This document shows positions 40,087 through 47,229 of a stretch of DNA of 64,000 nt, piece after piece. This DNA comes from Amnibacterium sp. CER49 (GTDB lineage: Bacteria > Actinomycetota > Actinomycetes > Actinomycetales > Microbacteriaceae). Position numbers and translations under genes: made by a program. The DNA is taken from the NCBI RefSeq assembly GCF_029846255.1, contig NZ_JARVWQ010000002.1:1054001-1118000 (forward strand). Reading direction: 5' to 3'. The notes under the pieces are model-generated. The model saw only the letters and a list, made by a program, of their open reading frames with translations. It made no database searches and was not told the DNA's origin. Each line of letters begins with the position of its first letter. The stretch's first letter is position 1.

Positions 40087-41177
40087 CCGGAGGAGCCTAC
40101 CGACGAACGACAGGTCGCCAGGCCCGCGCGGGACCGGCCGCTGGTCAGGGTCTTCAGCACGTCGAGGGCCCCGCTCAAGGACTTCACCGAGTACACCGAG
40201 AGCCCGGCCGGGATGTGCCCCGCGACCTCGTCGCAGTTGCCGTGGGGCGCGAGGAAGACGGTGGCGCCAGCCCGCCTGGCTGCGGCCATCTTCTGCACGA
40301 TGCCGCCGATCGGCCCGACCGTGCCGTCGCCGCAGATCGTGCCCGTGCCGGCGATGGTGCGGCCGCCGGTCAGCGGCCCGGGCGTCAGCTCGTCGACGAT
40401 GCCGAGCGCGAACATCATCCCGGCGCTCGGGCCGCCGACGTCCGAGATCCTCAGGTGCACCGCGAACGGGAAGCGGTAGCTGGCCGAGGTGACGACGCCG
40501 AGCAGCGGCCGGGTGATGCCGCCGGCCGAGACGCGGCGCGGCGTCACGGTCACGGTGCGGGCGGCGCCCGCGCGCTCGAGCGACAGCGCCGCCGGTCTCG
40601 TGCCGTGCGCGATCACGAGGTCCTGCAGCCCGCACGCGTCGTGCACGTCGGTACCCGCGTAGCGCCGGACGACGTCGCCGGGACGGAGCACGCCGGCGGC
40701 GGCCGTGCCCGGCGCGACCTCCTCGACCCGCACCGTGCCCCGCACCGGGTAGCCGAGGTGGGTGAGCGCCGCGGCGATGGCGCTGCGCTGGGAGTCGCTC
40801 ATCTGCTGGACGCCCTCGCGGTCGGCCTGGCGCTGCGTCTGGCCCGGCGGGTAGATCTCGGCGAGCGGCACCACGGCCTGCGCCGGGTCCGCCCACGCCG
40901 CGAGCAGATCGAGCCACGGCGGCCCCGCGGTCGGCGTGCCGAGCACCGAGACGGTGAGCAGGTCGAGCGAGCCGGTCGTCGGATAGGTGCGCCGCCCGGG
41001 CACGCTGATGAGCGGCGTGCGGACCCCGTCGATCTCCGTGGTGCCGAGCGTGTCGAACACCGGACCCGGCCGCTCGATCGCGTACGGCGACGGGAGGAAC
41101 GCCACGACGAGCACGAGCAGCAGCGCGACGACCGCGAGCACCGCGCGGAGCGGCACCCGCCGGAGCCGGCCCCTCAC
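40083..41177 (-). CDS. PDZ domain / Lon-like membrane protease (YlbL family)
   Basis: A 364-residue protein: an N-terminal membrane helix (about 11-28), a PDZ domain (about 145-215) and a Lon-type proteolytic domain (240-345). The Ser-Lys dyad is present: Ser251 (GGPSAGMMFALGI) and Lys296 (GGIVQKMAAARRAGA). It belongs to the YlbL/Rv3194c group, extracytoplasmic proteases of unknown substrate. The GTG start is uncertain because no clear Shine-Dalgarno precedes it; an upstream ATG at 41258 overlaps the divergent gene and is less likely. It drives UPF0182 translation by a GTGA overlap. Confidence 0.88.
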   Translation of the reverse strand: MRGRLRRVPLRAVLAVVALLLVLVVAFLPSPYAIERPGPVFDTLGTTEIDGVRTPLISVPGRRTYPTTGSLDLLTVSVLGTPTAGPPWLDLLAAWADPAQAVVPLAEIYPPGQTQRQADREGVQQMSDSQRSAIAAALTHLGYPVRGTVRVEEVAPGTAAAGVLRPGDVVRRYAGTDVHDACGLQDLVIAHGTRPAALSLERAGAARTVTVTPRRVSAGGITRPLLGVVTSASYRFPFAVHLRISDVGGPSAGMMFALGIVDELTPGPLTGGRTIAGTGTICGDGTVGPIGGIVQKMAAARRAGATVFLAPHGNCDEVAGHIPAGLSVYSVKSLSGALDVLKTLTSGRSRAGLATCRSSVGSSG

Positions 41178-41244
41178 GCCCGCGGTCCGCGCGGCCGCCG
41201 AGCGGGGCGGCGGACAGCGGTTCCCCGACCAGGCGGCACGTCGG

Positions 41245-41250
41245 TAGCGT
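41245..41250 (+). promoter_or_regulatory. -10 box (TAGCGT) for a leaderless transcript
   Basis: TAGCGT lies 6 bases before the ATG of the DUF2342 gene, in the gap to the divergent YlbL-like gene. Confidence 0.6.
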
Positions 41251-41256
41251 AGATGC

Positions 41257-42582
41257 ATGGCCGAGCAGTCGGATGAGGGGTCCGAGCCGGACCTGCAGGA
41301 GCTCCTGCGACGCATGCTGTCGGGCGGCGAGCGCCCCGACGCCGCCGAGCTCGCGAAGGCGATGGGGGTGCCGGGCGGCGCCGCCGGCCTCGAGAGCCTC
41401 ATGTCGCAGCTGCGGCAGGCGATGCAGCACGCCGACGGCGGCATCGACTGGAACATCGCCACCGAGCAGGCCGTCGCGGCCGCCGGCGCCGCCACGCTCT
41501 CCGCCACGGACAGGCAGACCGCAGCGGTCGACCAGGCCTTCACCGTCGCGAACCTCTGGCTCGACGAGTCGAGCCGCTTCGGCGCCCTGCCGGACGCGCC
41601 CCGCGCGCTGACCCGCACCCAGTGGATCCGCGCGACGATGCCGTTCTGGAGCCAGCTCGCCGAGCCGGTCGCGCAGCGGATCGCCGCGTCGCTCACCACC
41701 GTCTTCACCGAGCAGCTGCCCGAGGAGGTCGCGGGCAGCCTCCCCGACGCGGGCCGCATGCTGAAGAGCGTGTGCGGCACGATCTTCGCCGCGCAGCTCG
41801 GCGCCGTCGTCGGCGACCTCGCCACCGAGGTCGTCTCGGGCGGCGACGTGGGCGTACCGCTGCTGCCGGACGGCCAGGCGGCGCTGCTGCCGCAGAACCT
41901 CGCCGCGTTCGCAGCCGGGCTCGACCTCGACGAGCAGCAGGTGACGCTGTACCTCGCGGTGCGCGAGCTCGCCCACGCCCGGCTGTTCCGCAACGCCCGC
42001 TGGCTGCGACTCAACCTGACGAGCGCGATCGCGGACTTCTCGCGCGACCTCTCGGTCGATGTCGAGCGCATCCAGTCGTTCGCGGAGGGCTTCGACCCGA
42101 CCGACATGGACCGGCTCCGCGACGCCTTCTCGACCGGCGAGCTCATCCCGCCGAAGACCGACGCGCAGCTCGCCGCCCTCGCGCGGCTCGAGACCCTGCT
42201 CGCGCTCGTCGAGGGCTGGGTCGACGTCGTCACCGCCGACGCGGTGACCCGGCTCCCCCGTGCCGGGGCGATCGCCGAGACCGTGCGGCGCCGGCGGGCG
42301 ACCGGCGGTCCCGCCGAGCAGGCGTTCGCGACGCTCGTCGGCCTCGAGCTGCGGCCGAGACGGCTGCGGGAGGCCGCGGCGATGTGGCGCCGGGTGACCG
42401 AGGCGGCCGGCATCGAGGCCCGCGACGCGCTCTGGACGCATCCCGACCTGCTGCCCACGGGAGCGGACATCGACGACCCGGACCGGCTCGTCGCTCGGCT
42501 CACGGGCGGCGGCGAGCCGCAGGACGACGTCGACCGCGAGATCGCGGACCTGCTCCGCGGGGACGACGACCCGCCGGTCTGA
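41257..42582 (+). CDS. DUF2342 / zincin-like protein
   Basis: A 441-residue protein of an actinobacterial family (Rv3195-like) with a zinc-metallopeptidase-like core. The HExxH site is degenerate: the position reads YLAVRELAHARLFRN, where the family normally has E-x-A-H, so metal binding is possible but classical proteolysis is doubtful. The rest is helical, with WIRATMPFWSQLAEPV and SFAEGFDPTDMDRL as other conserved parts. The ATG follows a TAGCGT box by 6 bases. It is divergent from the YlbL protease gene, a conserved pairing. Confidence 0.85.
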   Translation: MAEQSDEGSEPDLQELLRRMLSGGERPDAAELAKAMGVPGGAAGLESLMSQLRQAMQHADGGIDWNIATEQAVAAAGAATLSATDRQTAAVDQAFTVANLWLDESSRFGALPDAPRALTRTQWIRATMPFWSQLAEPVAQRIAASLTTVFTEQLPEEVAGSLPDAGRMLKSVCGTIFAAQLGAVVGDLATEVVSGGDVGVPLLPDGQAALLPQNLAAFAAGLDLDEQQVTLYLAVRELAHARLFRNARWLRLNLTSAIADFSRDLSVDVERIQSFAEGFDPTDMDRLRDAFSTGELIPPKTDAQLAALARLETLLALVEGWVDVVTADAVTRLPRAGAIAETVRRRRATGGPAEQAFATLVGLELRPRRLREAAAMWRRVTEAAGIEARDALWTHPDLLPTGADIDDPDRLVARLTGGGEPQDDVDREIADLLRGDDDPPV

Positions 42583-42645
42583 GCTCCGCGCGCGACCTGT
42601 GGAGAGCGCGGGCGGCGACGGCGCGCTGCGGCCACACTGCCGCGC

Positions 42646-43401
42646 ATGCTCCGGCTCGACCCGGCGGCGCCACCGCTCTGGCGCACCCCCACCTCGCTCC
42701 AGCTCGGGTGGGATCCGCCGCTCGCGGTGCTCCCGCACGTCACCGCCGGCACCGAGGTGCTGGTCGACGCGCTCGTCGAGGGCGCCGACCGCGAGCACCT
42801 CGACGACCTCGCCGACCGGCGGCACCTGCCGCCCGGCGCGGTCGACGACCTGCTCGCCGCGGTCGCGCCGGCGCTCGAGGCATCCGGGCCGGCGCGGGGC
42901 GGCCTGCTCGTCGACGGCCCGGACGACCTCGCGGCCGCGCTCGGGCCGCTCGCCGCGCTCCCGCCGCTGCCGCAGCGGTTCGCCCTCCTCACCGCGCACC
43001 ACGTCCTGCCGCCGGCCCGCTCGATCCGCTGGCTCGCGGAGGACGTGCCGCACCTGCCCGTCGTGTTCGCCGACCAGGCGGTCGTCGTCGGCCCGCTCGT
43101 CGTGCCCGGCGTCACCCCGTGCCTGCGCTGCGCCGATGAGCACCGCCTCGACGCGGAGCCGCGCTGGCCGGCCATCGCCGGGCAGCTGCTCGCCCGGCCG
43201 CCCGCGCGGACCGCGACGCTGCCGCTGCTCGTGCTCGAGACCGTGGGGGTCGTCGCGGCGGCGCTGCGCGCGGCCGCCGCGGGCACGCCGACCGGGCTCG
43301 AGGGCCGGGCGGTGCGGCTGCGCGCCTCCGGTCCCGCGCAGCGGCTGCGCCGGCCGTGGCACCGCCGGTGCGCCTGCCGGTTCCCCGCTACGGCAGCCTG
43401 A
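42646..43401 (+). CDS. Cyclodehydratase-domain / E1-like protein (orphan)
   Basis: A 251-residue protein resembling the bacteriocin-biosynthesis cyclodehydratase domain (TOMM precursor-leader-binding/ThiF-like group). The characteristic phrase VVPGVTPCLRCADEHR is present, with a four-cysteine set: Cys159 and Cys162, Cys242 and Cys244 (RCACRF). No Gly-rich ATP loop is seen, and no YcaO enzyme or precursor peptide lies in the window, so azole formation is unlikely. In related genomes it occurs alone between DUF2342 and UvrD2. Function unknown. CACACT 7 bases before the ATG may be the -10. Confidence 0.75.
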   Translation: MLRLDPAAPPLWRTPTSLQLGWDPPLAVLPHVTAGTEVLVDALVEGADREHLDDLADRRHLPPGAVDDLLAAVAPALEASGPARGGLLVDGPDDLAAALGPLAALPPLPQRFALLTAHHVLPPARSIRWLAEDVPHLPVVFADQAVVVGPLVVPGVTPCLRCADEHRLDAEPRWPAIAGQLLARPPARTATLPLLVLETVGVVAAALRAAAAGTPTGLEGRAVRLRASGPAQRLRRPWHRRCACRFPATAA

Positions 43402-45097
43402 GCTCCGCGAGGAACCGGGAGGGGCGCCGCTCGCCCGCTCGGTTCGCCCCGGTCGCCGCGAACGACAGCCGCAGGCGGTCGCGGGCACGGGTGAGACCGA
43501 CGTAGAGCAGGCGGCGCTCCTCCTCGATCGCCGCCGGTGTGGTGGCGTACGAGATCGGCAGCAGGCCGTCGGCGAGTCCCGGCAGGAACACGACCGGCCA
43601 CTCGAGGCCCTTCGCGGCATGGAGGGTCGCGAGCGTCACCGCCTCCACGGCGGGCTCGTGCTGGGCGGCGGCCCGCTCGACGAGATCCGTGACGAAGTCC
43701 TGCAGCGTGGCGCCGGCAGGCGCCTGCTCGACGAGCGTCGCGAGCGCGTCGAGCAGCTCCCACCGGGTGCGCTGCTCCCCGGGGCCCGCCGGCGCGTGGT
43801 GCGTGTGGCCGAGCTCGCGGAGCACGTCGCTCACCGACTTGAACAGCGGCTCCTCGAGCCGCGCCGCGGCCGCGCCGCGGAGCAGCAGGAGCGCCTGCTT
43901 CACGACCGGCTGGTCGAAGAAGCGCAGCGATCCCCGGGTCCGGACGGGCACCTTCGCGTCCGCGAAGGCCTGCTCGAGCAGCGCCGACTGCGAGTTGATG
44001 CGATGCAGCACCGCGATCTGCGAGGCGGGCGTGCCGGCGGCGATCAGCGCCGAGATGTCGGCGGCGATGCCCGCCGCCTCGTCGAGGTCGGAGGCGTAGC
44101 GACGAAGCTGCACGGCCGGCTCCCGGGCGCCCGTGGGCCGGCGCACCGCGGAGAGGACGAGCGCACCCCGGCGGCCCTGCATCAGGGTGTTCGCCGTCTG
44201 CACCACCTGGTCGACGGAGCGGTAGTTCTGCTCGAGCCGGACGACGGTCGCCCCGCCGGGCCGCTCGCCGAAGCGCAGCAGGTACTCGGCGCGGGCGCCG
44301 GCGAAGGAGTAGATGGTCTGGCTCGCGTCGCCGACGACGCAGACGTCGGAGCGCTCGCCGAGCCACGCGTCGAGGAGCAGCTGCTGGGCGGGCGAGACGT
44401 CCTGGTACTCGTCGACCGTGAAGAACCGGTACTGCTCCCGGACCTCGGTGGCGACCTGCGGCTCGCTCGTGATCATGCCGGCGGTCGCGAGCAGCACGTC
44501 CTCGAAGTCGATCATGCGCCGCTCGTCCTTCAGCACCTCGTAGCGCTCCTGCAGCGCGACCATGCGGTCGAGGTCGACGCCGTCCGGGAGCGGGCGCTCG
44601 CCGGCGCGCTCGGCGTACTCGGCGAGGGAGAGCGCGCTCGTCTTGCGGAACTCGATCTCGGCGGCCGCGTCCTTCAGCGCCGCCGGCTCGAGGCGCAGGT
44701 GCAGCGTCTCGGCCGCCTGGGCGACGAGTCGCGCCTTCTTGTCGAGCACGCTCGGCGCGACGGCGTCGAGCAGGCGCGGCCAGAAGTAGTTCAGCTGCGC
44801 GAGCGCAGCGGAGTGGAACGTGCGGGCCGCGACCCCGGAGGCGCCGAGCGCGGCGAGGCGGGTGCGCAGCTCGCTGGCCGCGCGGCTCGTGAACGTGAGC
44901 GCCATCACGCGCTTCGGCGGGTAGACGCCGGTCGCGACCCCGTAGGCGATGCGGTGCGTGATCGCCCTTGTCTTGCCGGTGCCCGCGCCCGCGAGCACGC
45001 AGACCGCGCCGTTCAAGGCGGTGGCGACCTGCCGCTGCTGCTCGTCGAGGCCGGCGAGCAGGGCGTCGGCGTCGGTGATGGCCGGGGTCATGGTCAT
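43388..45097 (-). CDS. uvrD2: ATP-dependent DNA helicase UvrD2 (short form)
   Basis: Superfamily I 3'-to-5' helicase, 569 residues. Walker A AGAGTGKT, motif II VDEYQDVS, motif III GDASQTIYSFAGA, motif V/VI HAAKGLEWPVVF and VGLTRARDRL are all present. The protein ends soon after motif VI, so the HRDC and tetracysteine domains found at the end of mycobacterial UvrD2 are missing. Start ATG 45097 or 45091 (MTMTP). Its 3' end overlaps the cyclodehydratase-like gene by 14 bases. Order with nudC matches Rv3198c-Rv3199c. Confidence 0.92.
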   Translation of the reverse strand: MTMTPAITDADALLAGLDEQQRQVATALNGAVCVLAGAGTGKTRAITHRIAYGVATGVYPPKRVMALTFTSRAASELRTRLAALGASGVAARTFHSAALAQLNYFWPRLLDAVAPSVLDKKARLVAQAAETLHLRLEPAALKDAAAEIEFRKTSALSLAEYAERAGERPLPDGVDLDRMVALQERYEVLKDERRMIDFEDVLLATAGMITSEPQVATEVREQYRFFTVDEYQDVSPAQQLLLDAWLGERSDVCVVGDASQTIYSFAGARAEYLLRFGERPGGATVVRLEQNYRSVDQVVQTANTLMQGRRGALVLSAVRRPTGAREPAVQLRRYASDLDEAAGIAADISALIAAGTPASQIAVLHRINSQSALLEQAFADAKVPVRTRGSLRFFDQPVVKQALLLLRGAAAARLEEPLFKSVSDVLRELGHTHHAPAGPGEQRTRWELLDALATLVEQAPAGATLQDFVTDLVERAAAQHEPAVEAVTLATLHAAKGLEWPVVFLPGLADGLLPISYATTPAAIEEERRLLYVGLTRARDRLRLSFAATGANRAGERRPSRFLAELRLP

Positions 45098-45104
45098 CGG
45101 TCGC

Positions 45105-46067
45105 TCACCAGTCCGCCTCCAGCTCCTCCCCGTACCACTGCTCGATGATCGCCCGGGCGATCGAGGTGCGGCCGGGCAGCAGCAGCGAGCCGTCGCCGAG
45201 CGCCTCGCGCAGCTCGTCGCGGGTGAACCAGCGGGCGTGCCGGATCTCCTCGCCGTCGGGCGTCGGCTCGGTGCCGGCGACCGCGTCGGCGCGGAAGCCG
45301 ACCATGATCGATGCGGGGAACGGCCACGGCTGCGAGCCGAGGTAGGTCATGTCGGCCACCTCGACACCGGTCTCCTCGTGCACCTCGCGGCGCACCGCCA
45401 TCTCGAAGGACTCCCCCGGCTCGACGAAGCCGGCGACGACCGAGTAGCGGCCCTCGGGCCAGGCGGCGTTCGAGGCGAGCAGCAGGCGGTCGTCCGGGTC
45501 GATCACGCCGACGATCACGGCGGGGTCGGTGCGGGGGAAGACGTGCTCGCCGCTCGACTCCTCGTCGAAGCCCTCCGGGTAGCGCACCCAGCCGGAGCGG
45601 CCGGGCACGGTGGGCACCCCCGAGCGCGGCGAGTGCGCGTGCGAGCGGTGCCAGTTCGCGAGCCCGAGCGCCTCGGTGAAGAGACCGGCGTCGCGGGCGT
45701 CCATCGCGGCGCCGTCGAGCCGGAGGTCGGCCCAGCGCTCGTCGGGCACGCCGAGCGCGGCCGCCGCGTGCTCCGGCAGCTCCGCGGCGAGCACGACGGT
45801 GCCGGCCGGGGCGTCCGGACCGTCCTCGAGCAGGCGGCCCAGGTAGAGCAGCAGGTCGGGGCGCGGCACCGCCGACGGCGGCAGCAGCGCGAGCGCCGGG
45901 TGCGGCTCGCGCGCGGTGAGGAGCGCCCGGCCGCGGCTCAGCACGACGACGCGCGTGGCCTCGTCGCCCCAGGCGGCATCGAGGGCGCCGGGCCGGTCAC
46001 GGCCGACGGCGTCGCGGTCGATGGTGCTGCGCGACAGCGGCAGACGATCGGTGAACGACGTGCGCAT
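45105..46067 (-). CDS. nudC: NADH pyrophosphatase NudC without zinc cysteines
   Basis: Nudix hydrolase that cleaves NAD(H) and, in characterised homologues, removes NAD caps from RNA. 320 residues. The Nudix box is complete (213-235, GFVEPGESFEMAVRREV... EETGV) and the NudC-specific SQPWPFPAS follows at 245-253. The zinc ribbon that normally precedes it is degenerate: the positions of the first CxxC are Ser146 and Ser149 (HSPRSG), and no second Cys pair exists. Seven bases before uvrD2, same strand. Confidence 0.9.
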   Translation of the reverse strand: MRTSFTDRLPLSRSTIDRDAVGRDRPGALDAAWGDEATRVVVLSRGRALLTAREPHPALALLPPSAVPRPDLLLYLGRLLEDGPDAPAGTVVLAAELPEHAAAALGVPDERWADLRLDGAAMDARDAGLFTEALGLANWHRSHAHSPRSGVPTVPGRSGWVRYPEGFDEESSGEHVFPRTDPAVIVGVIDPDDRLLLASNAAWPEGRYSVVAGFVEPGESFEMAVRREVHEETGVEVADMTYLGSQPWPFPASIMVGFRADAVAGTEPTPDGEEIRHARWFTRDELREALGDGSLLLPGRTSIARAIIEQWYGEELEADW

Positions 46068-46137
46068 AGCGCTTCGGCCCCTCCCCTCGTGCGCCCGACA
46101 CGCCGGGCATCCGGTCGGGCGGGCGGCGGGCCGTCCC

Positions 46138-46143
46138 TAGCCT
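46138..46143 (+). promoter_or_regulatory. -10 box (TAGCCT) for a leaderless transcript
   Basis: TAGCCT lies 6 bases before the ATG of the kinase-like gene. Confidence 0.6.
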
Positions 46144-46149
46144 GAACCC

Positions 46150-47229
46150 ATGGCCAGGAACCGGTTCACCCTAGCCGCGCTCGCGACGAGCGCCGTGCCG
46201 GGACTCGACGCGACGGTCGCGCAGGCCTTCACCGGCGGCGGTGCCGGGCTCTTCGACGCGGCCCTCGTCACCGACGCGGACGGCGGGGCCGCGGTCGTCC
46301 GCGTGCCGACGAGCACGGCCGCCGCCGCACGGCTCCGGGCGGAGGTGCGGGCCCTGCAGGCGCTGACGCCCGGCGCGCGGGGCCGGCTGCCGTTCTCGGT
46401 GCCGGAGGTGCGCGGCGTCGGCGAGCACCCGCTCACCGTCGTCACCCGCTACCTGCCGGGCGGGCGCCTGCGGCTCGCAGGTGTGCGTGCCGGCAGCGAT
46501 CTCGCCGTGTCGCTCGGCGCGGCCGTCGCCGCGGTGCACGCCCTGCCGACCGCCGTCGTCAGCGAGGCCGGGCTGCCGGTGCTCGGCCCCGGTGACACGC
46601 AGCGGACCGCCCGCGAGCTCGTCGAGCGGGCCGGCGCGACCGGACGGGTGCCGGGCGAGCTGCTCGCCCGCTGGCGGGACGCGGCGGGCGACGCGGCGCT
46701 CTGGCGCTTCCAGCCCGTCGTCGTGCACGGCGCCCTCGATGCGGACGCCCTGCTCACGGCGGAGCGCGGCGCGCCCGATGAGCACGTCGTCGGGATGCTC
46801 GGCTGGTCCGGGCTGGAGGTCGGCGACCCGGCCCGCGACCTCGCGTGGGCGCTCGCCCTGCCCGGCGCCGGCGCGGCGGCCGACGTGCTCGCCGCCTACG
46901 CGGCGGCGCGGCACGGCACCGCCGACCGCGAGCTGTCGCGCCGGGCGATGCTCTACGGCGAGCTCGAGCTGGCGCGCTGGCTGCTGCACGGCGTCGACAG
47001 CGGCAGCGCCGCGGTGATCGACGACGCGGTGCGGATGCTCGAGGGCCTCACGGCGCGGGTCCGCGCCGACGCCGCCGGCTCGCTCGGGCACGAGGCTCCC
47101 CCGGTGCTGTCGGTCGCGGAGGTGGAGCAGATGCTCGAGGACCAGCGTCAGACCGTGCTCGAGAGGACCGGTCCGCTCGTGCTGCCGGCGGCAGCCGCCC
47201 AGCGCTCGCGGAGCTCGTCGGCCGAGTAG
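46150..47229 (+). CDS. Aminoglycoside-phosphotransferase-like protein, probably a pseudokinase
   Basis: A 359-residue protein with the APH/choline-kinase fold. The catalytic loop that should read HGDxxxxN is HGALDADA (193-200), with Ala195 replacing the catalytic Asp and no Asn. The metal-binding Asp of the following motif is replaced by Gly218 (MLGWSGLEVGDP). The fold around these sites (VVTRYLPGG, GDPARDLAW) is intact. The gene has its own leaderless-type promoter and ends 82 bases inside the adnB gene of the opposite strand, so its C-terminus is coded by shared DNA. A regulatory or scaffold role is more likely than phosphotransfer. Confidence 0.78.
   Translation: MARNRFTLAALATSAVPGLDATVAQAFTGGGAGLFDAALVTDADGGAAVVRVPTSTAAAARLRAEVRALQALTPGARGRLPFSVPEVRGVGEHPLTVVTRYLPGGRLRLAGVRAGSDLAVSLGAAVAAVHALPTAVVSEAGLPVLGPGDTQRTARELVERAGATGRVPGELLARWRDAAGDAALWRFQPVVVHGALDADALLTAERGAPDEHVVGMLGWSGLEVGDPARDLAWALALPGAGAAADVLAAYAAARHGTADRELSRRAMLYGELELARWLLHGVDSGSAAVIDDAVRMLEGLTARVRADAAGSLGHEAPPVLSVAEVEQMLEDQRQTVLERTGPLVLPAAAAQRSRSSSAE

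Noticed and set aside
42646-43401. A thiazole/oxazole-modified microcin (TOMM) biosynthesis cluster.
   Set aside because: There is only one cyclodehydratase-like protein, no YcaO, dehydrogenase, precursor peptide or transporter next to it.
37186-43620. A 2144-codon open frame on the minus strand across UPF0182, the protease and beyond.
   Set aside because: Only the part from 40086 down to 37186 is UPF0182. The rest is Arg/Pro/Gly-rich antisense to real genes and reflects the lack of stop codons in GC-rich DNA.
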